A DNA stretch of 64,000 nucleotides from assembly GCF_007665395.1 (NCBI RefSeq), contig NZ_VDND01000008.1:62001-126000 (forward strand), in the 5' to 3' direction. Below the pieces are notes generated by a model. That model was given only the letters and a program-made list of their open reading frames with translations, was not told the DNA's origin and did not search any database. Shown in pieces: positions 24,504-32,453 of this stretch. Position numbers and translations under genes: made by a program. Every line of letters starts with the position of its first letter. The stretch's first letter is position 1. The DNA is from Pseudomonas oryzihabitans. GTDB taxonomy: Bacteria > Pseudomonadota > Gammaproteobacteria > Pseudomonadales > Pseudomonadaceae.

Positions 24504-25730
24504 ATGAGTAGAGTTCTCCGCCAGGCCGGTACCGCTTCCTGTTTCGCCCTCTTCGCCAGCAGCCTGCCCCTGAGCGCCTCGGCGCTGGAATTCGACGGCT
24601 ATGGCCGGGTCGGTGTCGGTGGCGCCGCGGGGGGCAAGCAGAGTTGCTTCCAGCTGCCCGGGGCGCCGGCCAAGTACCGGCTGGGTAACGAATGCGAGAC
24701 CTACTGGGAACTCGAACTGCACCAGACGCTGTACAAGGGCGCCGATGGCACCGAACTCAAGGTGCACGGCATGGCCAGCCTCTACAACGTCTACGACCAG
24801 ACGCCGACCTTCAGCGGCGACAACGGCAACGTCCGCCTGCCGCAGATCTGGACCAGCCTCAAGCTGCCCGCCCTCAACGGCGGCGGCCTCTGGGCCGGCC
24901 GGCGCTACTACAAGCGCCACGACATCCATATCAATGACTTCTACTACTGGAATCCGAGCGGTACCGGCGCCGGTATCGAGGACTATGGCCTGGGCGACAG
25001 CGGCCTGCGCCTGAGCTACGCCTTCAGCCGCGAAGATAATATCGACCAGCCGGACAAGGCCAACCGGCACGATCTCAACCTGGGCGGCATCAAGACCAAC
25101 CCGGGCGGCGAGATCGAGTTGGGCCTGTCCTACATCCAGCGGGCCGGGCAGGTGCAAAATGCCCACAGCGGCTGGTCGGCCACCGCCGAACACAAGCAGA
25201 GCGCCTTCTTCGGTGGGGTCAACGTCTTCACCGTGCAATACGGCCGCGGACCGGGTACCGCACTGGGCGCCACCGGCAGTCTCACCGCCGACCAGGACTA
25301 CGAAAGCCTGCGCGTCCTGGAATCACCGCGCTGGCAGATCACCCCGCGCTTCGGCGGCCAGTTGCTGGCGTTGTACCAGCGTGACCGGGCGCCGGGCGAC
25401 GCCGGCCAGACCTGGTATTCCTTCGGCGTCCGGCCCAGCTATGCATTCACCCGGCTGTTCAAGCTGCAGGTGGAGTTCGGCCACGACCAGATCCATCCGG
25501 ACAGCGGCGCCACGCGCACGCTGAACAAGGTGACGGTGACTCCGACCCTGGCGCTGGGCGGCATGGGGCTGATGGACCGGCCGGAAATCCGCCTCTACTG
25601 GACCTACGCCAGCTGGAACCGGGGGGCCCAGGACGCCGCCGCGGCCGGCACCGCCCTTTCGGATACCGGTACCTTCGGCGACGCCCGCCACGGCAACAAC
25701 TTCGGCGTGCAGCTGGAAACCTGGTGGTAG
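24504..25730 (+). CDS. lamB: LamB-type maltoporin / carbohydrate-selective porin
   Basis: The 408-residue protein has a 27-residue signal peptide (cut after SASA). The mature protein follows maltoporin closely: EFDGYGRVGVG at the start, then AKYRLGNECETYWELEL, WAGRRYYKRHDIHINDFYYWNPSGTGAGIED and NPGGEIELGLSY. It ends in Trp-Trp, consistent with an outer-membrane beta-barrel. In enteric bacteria LamB passes maltodextrins. No malEFGK genes are nearby, so the substrate here may be another sugar. The divergent partner is a 2-hydroxyacid dehydrogenase. Confidence 0.9.
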   Translation: MSRVLRQAGTASCFALFASSLPLSASALEFDGYGRVGVGGAAGGKQSCFQLPGAPAKYRLGNECETYWELELHQTLYKGADGTELKVHGMASLYNVYDQTPTFSGDNGNVRLPQIWTSLKLPALNGGGLWAGRRYYKRHDIHINDFYYWNPSGTGAGIEDYGLGDSGLRLSYAFSREDNIDQPDKANRHDLNLGGIKTNPGGEIELGLSYIQRAGQVQNAHSGWSATAEHKQSAFFGGVNVFTVQYGRGPGTALGATGSLTADQDYESLRVLESPRWQITPRFGGQLLALYQRDRAPGDAGQTWYSFGVRPSYAFTRLFKLQVEFGHDQIHPDSGATRTLNKVTVTPTLALGGMGLMDRPEIRLYWTYASWNRGAQDAAAAGTALSDTGTFGDARHGNNFGVQLETWW

Positions 25731-25788
25731 ACAAGTCACACAAGCGAGACCGCCCGTCATAACCTGGCGAACTTTGCTTATGCCGCCC

Positions 25789-25819
25789 GGTCGGTTTCCT
25801 GACCACAGGAAGACCGACC
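25789..25819 (+). promoter_or_regulatory. Strong hairpin immediately before the egtB ribosome-binding site
   Basis: The arms GGTCGGTTTCCTG (25789-25801) and CAGGAAGACCGACC (25806-25819) pair over 13 bp with one bulged G and a 4-base loop. The ribosome-binding site GGGAG starts directly after it. There is no T-run. It could be a regulatory 5' structure, a processed mRNA end, or a protein operator at the DNA level. Confidence 0.55.
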
Positions 25820-25831
25820 CGGGAGCTCCCC

Positions 25832-27115
25832 ATGAATCCTCTCGCCCGCGAACTGCCCGCAGCGAGCGTTACCGCCCTCACTCCGCTGGAACGCTATCGT
25901 CAGGTACGCCGGGCCAGCGAAGCCCTCTGCGCGCCGCTCACCGTCGAGGATTACGTCATCCAGAGCATGCCCGACGTCAGTCCGCCGAAATGGCACCTGG
26001 CGCATGTCACCTGGTTCTTCGAGGCCTTCATCCTCAAGCCCTTCCTCAAGGGTTACCAGACGCCCAATCCCGCCTACGACTACCTGTTCAACTCCTATTA
26101 CGAAACCCACGGCAAGCCCTTTCCCCGCACCGCCCGCGGTCACCTGTCGCGCCCGGGGGTGGAGGACGTCTATCGCTTCCGCGCCGCGGTCGACGCGGCC
26201 ATGGGCGAACTCCTCAGCGCCCCGCCCGCGGAACATGCCGCCGAGATCGCGCGACGCCTGGAGCTGGGGCTGCACCACGAACAGCAGCACCAGGAACTGC
26301 TGCTGATGGACATCAAGCACATCCTGGCGCAGAACCCGCTGTACCCGGTCTATCGCGCCGACCTGGCCAAGGCCAGTACCACCCCGGTGGCGGCCCTGGG
26401 CTGGGAAAGCCATCCCGGCGGCGTACGCCATGTCGGTCACTCGGGCGAGGGCTTCGCCTTCGATTGCGAGACGCCGGTCCATCGCCAGTTCGTCGATGAC
26501 TTCCAGCTGGCCGACCGCCTGGTCACCAACGGCGAATACCTGGCCTTCATCGAGGACCGCGGCTATACCCGCAGTGAGCTGTGGCTGTCCGATGGCGCCG
26601 CGGCCATCCGCAGCCTCGGCTGGCAGGCGCCGCTGTACTGGGAGAAGCTGGACAGGGTCTGGCATCACTTCACCCTGGGCGGCCTGACCCCCCTCGACCT
26701 GGCCGCGCCGGTCTGCCATCTGAGCTTCTACGAGGCCGATGCCTATGCCAGCTGGGCCGGCGCCCGGCTGCCCACCGAAGCGGAATGGGAAACCGTGGCC
26801 GCCCGCCAACTCATCGCGGGCAACTTCGTCGAGCAAGACCGGCTGCAACCGGTGGCGGCGGCCGGCAGTGGCATGCGCCAGCTGTTCGGCGACGTCTGGG
26901 AGTGGACCGGCAGTGCCTTCCGCCCCTACCCCGGGTTCAAGCCACTGCCGGGCAGCCTGGGCGAGTACAACGGCAAGTTCATGTCCGGCCAGATGGTGCT
27001 GCGCGGGGGCTGTTGCGCCACCCCTCAGGACCATGTGCGCGCCTCCTACCGCAACTTCTTCTATCCCACCATGCGCTGGCAGTTCTCCGGTCTGCGCCTG
27101 GCCCGAGAGGTATGA
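25832..27115 (+). CDS. egtB: Ergothioneine biosynthesis protein EgtB (iron-dependent sulfoxide synthase)
   Basis: The 427-residue protein joins an N-terminal DinB-like domain with the iron site HLAHVTWFFE and HHEQQHQELLLMDIKH to a C-terminal formylglycine-generating-enzyme-like domain (GDVWEWTGSAF, LRGGCCATP). EgtB joins hercynine to a cysteine-type thiol with oxygen to make the sulfoxide intermediate of ergothioneine. The neighbour encodes EgtD, which supplies hercynine. No EgtA, EgtC or EgtE gene is adjacent, so the thiol donor (gamma-glutamylcysteine or cysteine) is undetermined. Confidence 0.95.
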   Translation: MNPLARELPAASVTALTPLERYRQVRRASEALCAPLTVEDYVIQSMPDVSPPKWHLAHVTWFFEAFILKPFLKGYQTPNPAYDYLFNSYYETHGKPFPRTARGHLSRPGVEDVYRFRAAVDAAMGELLSAPPAEHAAEIARRLELGLHHEQQHQELLLMDIKHILAQNPLYPVYRADLAKASTTPVAALGWESHPGGVRHVGHSGEGFAFDCETPVHRQFVDDFQLADRLVTNGEYLAFIEDRGYTRSELWLSDGAAAIRSLGWQAPLYWEKLDRVWHHFTLGGLTPLDLAAPVCHLSFYEADAYASWAGARLPTEAEWETVAARQLIAGNFVEQDRLQPVAAAGSGMRQLFGDVWEWTGSAFRPYPGFKPLPGSLGEYNGKFMSGQMVLRGGCCATPQDHVRASYRNFFYPTMRWQFSGLRLAREV

Positions 27116-27118
27116 CCC

Positions 27119-28081
27119 ATGGCCCTCGCCGTACGCTTCTTCGATCAGCAAACGGCGAAGGTCGCCGACAGTTCGCTACGCAGTGATGTGCTCCAAGGGT
27201 TCGGCCAGACACCCAAGGCGCTCTCGCCCAAGTACTTCTACGATCAGCGCGGTTCCGAGCTGTTCGAGGCCATCACCCAGCAGCCGGAGTACTACCCCAC
27301 CCGTACCGAGGAAGCCATCCTGGCCACCGCTGCCGGCGAGATCGCCCAGCTGGCCGGGCGCGACGCGGCCCTGGTCGAACTGGGCAGCGGCGCCAGCCGC
27401 AAGGTACGCCTGCTGCTGGAGGCCATGCGTCCCGCGGGCTACCTGGGCATCGACATCTCCCGGGAATTCCTGCTCAGCAGCACCCAGCGGCTGGCCGCGG
27501 ATTATCCCTGGCTGGACGTCAGCGCGGCCTGCGCCGATTTCAGCCGCCCCATGGCCCTGCCCGACAGCCTCGCGGGCCTGCGCCCCATCGCCTTCTTCCC
27601 CGGCTCGAGCATCGGCAACTTCACCCCTGAAGAGGCCGGCGTCTTCCTGCGCAACCTGCACCGGATGTTGCCGGCGACCGGCGGCCTGCTGATCGGGGTG
27701 GACCTGATCAAGGACCAAGCCCGGCTGGACGCTGCCTACAATGACGCTGCCGGGGTGACCGCCGCCTTCAACCTGAATCTGCTGCGCCGTATCCGCCGCG
27801 AGCTGGACACCGATCTGGATCCCAGCCGTTTTCGCCATCTGGCGTTCTTCGATGCCCAGCATGCGCGGATCGAGATGCACCTGGTCAGCACCCGCGACCA
27901 TACCGTACGTCTGGAAGGCCGGCGCTTCAGCTTCCGGGAAGGGGAACGGCTGCACACTGAAAACTCTTACAAATATAGCCTGGAGAGTTTTCGCGCCCTG
28001 GCCGAAGAGGCCGGATTCAGACAGGTTCGGGTGTGGACCGATCCCGCCCGGCTGTTCGCGGTGTTCTATTTCGCCGCGTGA
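27119..28081 (+). CDS. egtD: L-histidine N-alpha-methyltransferase EgtD
   Basis: The 320-residue S-adenosylmethionine-dependent enzyme trimethylates histidine to hercynine, the first step to ergothioneine. It shows the family opening SPKYFYDQRGSELFEAITQQPEYY, the cofactor-binding motif LVELGSGASRKVRLLL near residue 83 and FFPGSSIGNF near residue 160. It begins three bases after the egtB stop, so it is co-transcribed. Confidence 0.95.
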   Translation: MALAVRFFDQQTAKVADSSLRSDVLQGFGQTPKALSPKYFYDQRGSELFEAITQQPEYYPTRTEEAILATAAGEIAQLAGRDAALVELGSGASRKVRLLLEAMRPAGYLGIDISREFLLSSTQRLAADYPWLDVSAACADFSRPMALPDSLAGLRPIAFFPGSSIGNFTPEEAGVFLRNLHRMLPATGGLLIGVDLIKDQARLDAAYNDAAGVTAAFNLNLLRRIRRELDTDLDPSRFRHLAFFDAQHARIEMHLVSTRDHTVRLEGRRFSFREGERLHTENSYKYSLESFRALAEEAGFRQVRVWTDPARLFAVFYFAA

Positions 28082-28145
28082 GACGGCGATGCCGCGACGG
28101 ATGTGAGGCGCACGGCAAGGGAACTCTCGACCCGATCACGCTCTA

Positions 28146-28162
28146 AGTAGCAATCTGCTACT
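28146..28162. repeat. Short inverted repeat upstream of the EAL gene
   Basis: AGTAGC and GCTACT (6-bp arms, 5-base spacer) lie about 22 bases before the start of the GAF-GGDEF-EAL gene and 65 bases after egtD. It may be an operator or a weak transcript-end hairpin. Confidence 0.35.
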
Positions 28163-28183
28163 ACAGCGTATCGAGACGTTGCC

Positions 28184-30016
28184 ATGGAGCCTGCGCCACT
28201 CACTGCAGCCAAAGAACGCCAGCGTCTTGCGCTGTTGCGCGACCTCGCCTTGATCGACCGCCCGGCCGACCGGGCTTTCAGCGATATCACCGAGCTCAGT
28301 GCCCGGTTGTTCGACCTGCCCTTCGCGATGATCTGCTTCCTCGATGGCCAGCAGGCGCATTGCCGGGCCACGGTCGGTTGCGCGCCTTTCAGCGTGCCGC
28401 GCACCGAGTCCTTCTGCCAGCACCTGCAGGAGCACGACGGCATCCTGCAGGTGCTGGACGCCCGCGATGACGCACGCTTCGCCGCCCTGGCGGTGGTCAC
28501 GGGCACGCCGAAGGTGCGCTACTACCTCGGTGCACCGCTGCACACCGCCGAGGGTCTGCTACTGGGCAGTCTGTGCCTGGTCGACACGGCGCCACGCGCC
28601 GCCCTGCCCCAGGATCGCCTGCTGGTGCTCCAGCAGTTGGCCAACCTGGCTGCCCAGCACATCGAGCGGCTGCGCACCGAGGCCTTCTGGGACCCGGTCA
28701 CCCAGCTGCCCAATGGCCAACGCTTCAGTGAGGATGCCGAGGCCCTGACCCGCGAAGGCCGCCAGGTCGTCGCCGTGGCCGCCGACCTGTTCGCCCAGAG
28801 CTATCTCAACGACTTCGTCAAGGCCATGGGCCAGGCACACTTCGACGGTTTGCAGCGCGCGATCAAGCAGCACCTGCGTCGCCTGCTGCCGGCCGACCAG
28901 CCGCTGTATCGCCTGGGTGCCGCCCGCTTCGGCTTCCTGCTGCAGGACACCGACGAGACCGCCCAGCAGGCCCTGCTCGACGCCCTGCAACAGGAGCTGA
29001 CTGGTGTCCTCGACTACAACGGCATCCCCATCCAGACCCGGCTCGGCCTGGGGGTCATGTCGCTGACCGACGATCATCCCACCGACTGGCTGCGCGCCCT
29101 GATCGCCACCGCGGACGATGCCCGCGCCGAGATGCGTGGCTGTCGCCACTTCGATCCACAGCACGATGCCGCCTACCGGCGCGCCTTCGCCCTGCTCAGC
29201 GCCCTGCCCCAGGCCTTGCGGGCCGACGACCAGCTGAGCCTGGTCTACCAGCCACGCATCGACCTCGCCACCGGCCGCTGCCATAGCGTCGAGGCCCTGC
29301 TGCGCTGGCAGCATCCGCACCTGGGCCCCATCAGCCCGGGGGAATTCATTCCCCTGGCGGAGAAGACAGCGCTGATCACCGCCCTGAGTCGCTGGGTGAT
29401 GCGCAACGCCATTCGCCAGGCCTACCACTGGCAGCGCGAAGGACGCGGGCTGGGCATGGCGATCAACATCTCCGCCCACGACCTCAACGACCCGGACTTC
29501 ACCGACCACACCACCGACCTGCTGCGGCGCTATCCGGTCAATCCGCGGCGCCTGGAGCTGGAAGTCACCGAAAACGCCCTGCTGGGGGATGCGACGCTCA
29601 TCCACCGCCAGCTGGCCGCCCTGCGCGACCTGGGGATAGGCATCGCCATCGACGATTTCGGTACCGGCTACAACAACCTCTCGCACCTGCGCGAATTGCC
29701 GGCCGACACCATCAAGATCGACCGCAGCTTCGTGCGTGACCTCACCCACCGCAACAAGGACCGGCTGATCGTCAGTTCGCTGATCGAACTGTCCCATCAA
29801 CTGGGCTTTCGCATCACCGCCGAGGGCATCGAGACCGCCGAGGCCCTGGCCAGTCTGCTGGCCATGGGCTGCGACGAAGGCCAGGGTTTCTGGATCGGCA
29901 AGCCCATGGCCGAGCCGGAGCTGCAGGCCTGGCTGCTGGTCCAGCAGCCGGACCTGCAGCGCCCGACCCGCCGGGCGACGGTCTTCCAGCTGTTCGACCA
30001 GGCCGCCAAGCACTGA
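28184..30016 (+). CDS. GAF-GGDEF-EAL protein, probable c-di-GMP phosphodiesterase
   Basis: The 610-residue cytoplasmic protein has a GAF domain (about 20-165), a GGDEF-like domain (about 175-325) and an EAL domain (about 345-590). In the GGDEF-like domain the active-site loop reads GAARFGF, so cyclase activity should be lost. The EAL domain keeps EALLRW, the metal-binding ELEVTENAL and IDDFGTGYNN motifs and IKIDRSF, so it should hydrolyse c-di-GMP. There is no signal peptide or transmembrane helix. The GAF domain probably senses a small molecule or redox state. Confidence 0.9.
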   Translation: MEPAPLTAAKERQRLALLRDLALIDRPADRAFSDITELSARLFDLPFAMICFLDGQQAHCRATVGCAPFSVPRTESFCQHLQEHDGILQVLDARDDARFAALAVVTGTPKVRYYLGAPLHTAEGLLLGSLCLVDTAPRAALPQDRLLVLQQLANLAAQHIERLRTEAFWDPVTQLPNGQRFSEDAEALTREGRQVVAVAADLFAQSYLNDFVKAMGQAHFDGLQRAIKQHLRRLLPADQPLYRLGAARFGFLLQDTDETAQQALLDALQQELTGVLDYNGIPIQTRLGLGVMSLTDDHPTDWLRALIATADDARAEMRGCRHFDPQHDAAYRRAFALLSALPQALRADDQLSLVYQPRIDLATGRCHSVEALLRWQHPHLGPISPGEFIPLAEKTALITALSRWVMRNAIRQAYHWQREGRGLGMAINISAHDLNDPDFTDHTTDLLRRYPVNPRRLELEVTENALLGDATLIHRQLAALRDLGIGIAIDDFGTGYNNLSHLRELPADTIKIDRSFVRDLTHRNKDRLIVSSLIELSHQLGFRITAEGIETAEALASLLAMGCDEGQGFWIGKPMAEPELQAWLLVQQPDLQRPTRRATVFQLFDQAAKH

Positions 30017-30064
30017 CCCCAGCCTGCGCGGCGCTGCGCCGCCGCGCTCAAGCCCGCCGCGGGA

Positions 30065-31378
30065 TCACTCCGTGGTGCGCTTGCGCGGCGGGGCGAAGCC
30101 GTCGGCCGAGGTCGGCACCAGGGCGCCGGGGCGGCGCTCGGCCTTGGGTTTGGCCTTGGCCTTGCCGTCCTTCTTGCCTTCGGTCTTCTTCTTCTTGACG
30201 CCCGCCGCCTTGCCCGAGGCCTTGAGCTTCTTCGGACCGCTGTAGCTGGCCTTGAGGCCCGGCAGCTGGCGGCGCTCGAACCTGAGCTTGAGATAGCGCT
30301 CGATGCTGGACATCAGATTCCAGTCGCCGTGGGTGACGAAGGAAATCGCCAGGCCCGCCTCCCCTGCCCGCCCGGTACGGCCGATGCGGTGGACGTACTC
30401 GTCACCGCTGCGCGGCAGGTCATAGTTGATAACCAGGTCCAGGCCTTCGACATCCAGGCCGCGGGCGGCCACGTCGGTGGCGATCAGTACCTTGACCGCG
30501 CCGCTCTGCAGTCGCTCCACGGCCAGCTTGCGGTCCTTGGTGTCCTTGTCACCGTGCAGCACGAAGACCTTCAGGCCCTCGGCGATCAGGCGCCCGGTGA
30601 GGCGGTCGGCCTGCACCTTGGTGTTGGTGAAGACGATGGCCTTGCGGTAGGTCTCGTTGGCCAGCAGCCATTGCAGCAGCCGCTCCTTGTGCGGCGGCTC
30701 GTCGGCCAGGATCACCTGCTGCACCACGGCTTCGTTCAACTCGCCGGTGCGGTCCAGCAGCAGGTTCTGCGGCTCGCGCAGCACCTGCTCGACCACCTGG
30801 CGCAGGGCGTTGCCGCCACCGGTGGCGGAGAACAGCAGGGTCTGGCGACCTTCCCGCTCACAGCTGGCGGCGATCTGCAGCACGTCCTCGGAGAAGCCCA
30901 TGTCGAGCATGCGGTCTGCTTCGTCCAGCACCAGCAGCTCGATGTCCTTCAGATCTACGTTACCGGCGTTGCGCTGCTCCAGCAGGCGACCGGGAGTGGC
31001 CACCAGGATCTCCGGATTCTTACGCAGGCCGGCGGCCTGGACGCGGAAGTCCTCGCCGCCGATCACCAGACCGGCCTTGAGGAAGGTGAACTGGCCGAAG
31101 CGTTCGATTTCCTTGGCGGTCTGCTGGGCCAGCTCGCGGGTCGGCAGCAGGATCAGGGCCCGGGCGCCGGACTTGGGCTTGGGGTCCTTGAGCAGGCGAT
31201 CCAGCAGCGGTAGCAGGAAGGCGGCGGTCTTGCCGCTGCCGGTACGGGCGGTGACGCGCAGGTCGTGGCCGGCCAGGGCCGGGCCCACGGCAGCGGCCTG
31301 GACCGGGGTGGGCGTCTTGAAGCCCAGGGTATCGAGGGCCTTGAGCAGGCGCTCGTGCAGAGCGAGTTCGGTAAACAC
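30065..31378 (-). CDS. DEAD-box ATP-dependent RNA helicase with Lys-rich tail
   Basis: The 437-residue protein has the Q-motif region GFKTPTPVQ, ARTGSGKTAAF, PTRELAQQ, LDEADRMLDMGF, FSAT and HRIGRTGRAGE. The last 70 residues are dominated by Lys and Ala, a likely RNA-binding tail. The start is a GTG at 31378 preceded by GAGG; the frame is open further upstream but that overlaps the prmB leader. It belongs to the broad RhlE/SrmB/DeaD class used in ribosome assembly and cold growth. The next minus-strand gene upstream, prmB, also serves translation. Confidence 0.92.
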   Translation of the reverse strand: MFTELALHERLLKALDTLGFKTPTPVQAAAVGPALAGHDLRVTARTGSGKTAAFLLPLLDRLLKDPKPKSGARALILLPTRELAQQTAKEIERFGQFTFLKAGLVIGGEDFRVQAAGLRKNPEILVATPGRLLEQRNAGNVDLKDIELLVLDEADRMLDMGFSEDVLQIAASCEREGRQTLLFSATGGGNALRQVVEQVLREPQNLLLDRTGELNEAVVQQVILADEPPHKERLLQWLLANETYRKAIVFTNTKVQADRLTGRLIAEGLKVFVLHGDKDTKDRKLAVERLQSGAVKVLIATDVAARGLDVEGLDLVINYDLPRSGDEYVHRIGRTGRAGEAGLAISFVTHGDWNLMSSIERYLKLRFERRQLPGLKASYSGPKKLKASGKAAGVKKKKTEGKKDGKAKAKPKAERRPGALVPTSADGFAPPRKRTTE

Positions 31379-31427
31379 GGATAGACCTCGGAAAAGAAAG
31401 GCAGCCGCCACGGGCGACCGCGAAGGA

Positions 31428-32342
31428 TCAGGGGGCCAGGCGGCTGCGGAACAGCGCCTGGTGCTCGCGGCACTGGGCAGCGGCGAGCAGGAAGACGCCA
31501 TGGCCGCCACGTTCGAATTCGAGCCAGGTGAAATCGACTTCCGGATAGAGCGCCTCGACGTGGACCTGGCTGTTGCCCACCTCCACGATCAGCAGGCCCC
31601 GCTCGGTGAGGTGATCGGCGGCCTCGGCCAGCAGGCGCCGCACCAGGTCCAGGCCATCGTCGCCGCAGGCCAGGCCCAATTCGGGCTCGTGCTGGTACTC
31701 GGCCGGCATGTCGGCGAAGTCCTCGGCGTCCACATAGGGCGGATTGCTGACGATCAGGTCGAAGCGCTGCCCCGGCAGGCCGGCGAAGCCATCGCCCTGC
31801 ACGGTGTAGACGCGATCTTCCAGGCCATGCCGCTCGATGTTCTGCCAGGCCACTTCCAGGGCCTCGTAGGACAGGTCGCCCAGGGCCACCTCGGCCTCGG
31901 GGAAGGCATAGGCGCAGGCGATACCGATGCAGCCGGAGCCGGTGCAGAGATCGAGGATGCGCGTCGGCGTGGCCGGCAGCCAGGGCTCGAAGCGGGCGTC
32001 GATCAACTCGCCGATGGGCGAACGCGGCACCAGTACCCGCTCGTCGACGGCGAAGGGCAGTCCGCAGAACCAGGCCTCGCCGAGCAGGTAGGCGGTGGGC
32101 ACCCGTTCCTGGATGCGCCTGTGCAGGAGCACGCCGAGTTCGTAGCGCTCGTCGTCTTCCAGGGCGCAATCCAGGTAGCGGTCGGCCGTCTCCCAGGGCA
32201 GGTGCACGGCGCCCAGCACCAGGGCCCGGGCTTCGTCCCAGGCATTGTCGTAGCCATGGCCGAAGAACAGCTCTTCGGCATGGAAGCGGCTGACGGCCCA
32301 GCGGATGTGGTCGCGCAGGGTGCGCAGGCGGGATTCGCTCAT
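31428..32342 (-). CDS. prmB: Ribosomal protein L3 N5-glutamine methyltransferase
   Basis: The 304-residue protein has an N-terminal helical domain, then the methyltransferase motif ILDLCTGSGCIGIACA near residue 130 and the catalytic NPPY near residue 198, which binds the glutamine side chain. The N-terminus WAVSRFHAEELFFGHGYDNAWDEA is typical of PrmB rather than PrmC (release-factor enzyme). The frame remains open antisense to poxB, but the ATG at 32342 is the conserved start. It is divergent from the poxB-like gene. Confidence 0.93.
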   Translation of the reverse strand: MSESRLRTLRDHIRWAVSRFHAEELFFGHGYDNAWDEARALVLGAVHLPWETADRYLDCALEDDERYELGVLLHRRIQERVPTAYLLGEAWFCGLPFAVDERVLVPRSPIGELIDARFEPWLPATPTRILDLCTGSGCIGIACAYAFPEAEVALGDLSYEALEVAWQNIERHGLEDRVYTVQGDGFAGLPGQRFDLIVSNPPYVDAEDFADMPAEYQHEPELGLACGDDGLDLVRRLLAEAADHLTERGLLIVEVGNSQVHVEALYPEVDFTWLEFERGGHGVFLLAAAQCREHQALFRSRLAP

Positions 32343-32453
32343 GAAAGGCTCCGGATGTTCAGCCGCGCATTCTAACCCGCGCCCGGTCCGGCTGCAGGAA
32401 CTTAACGTCGGAGGCCTTCTTCCTAAGCCTAGAAGCCACGAGAGGAGAACGTC

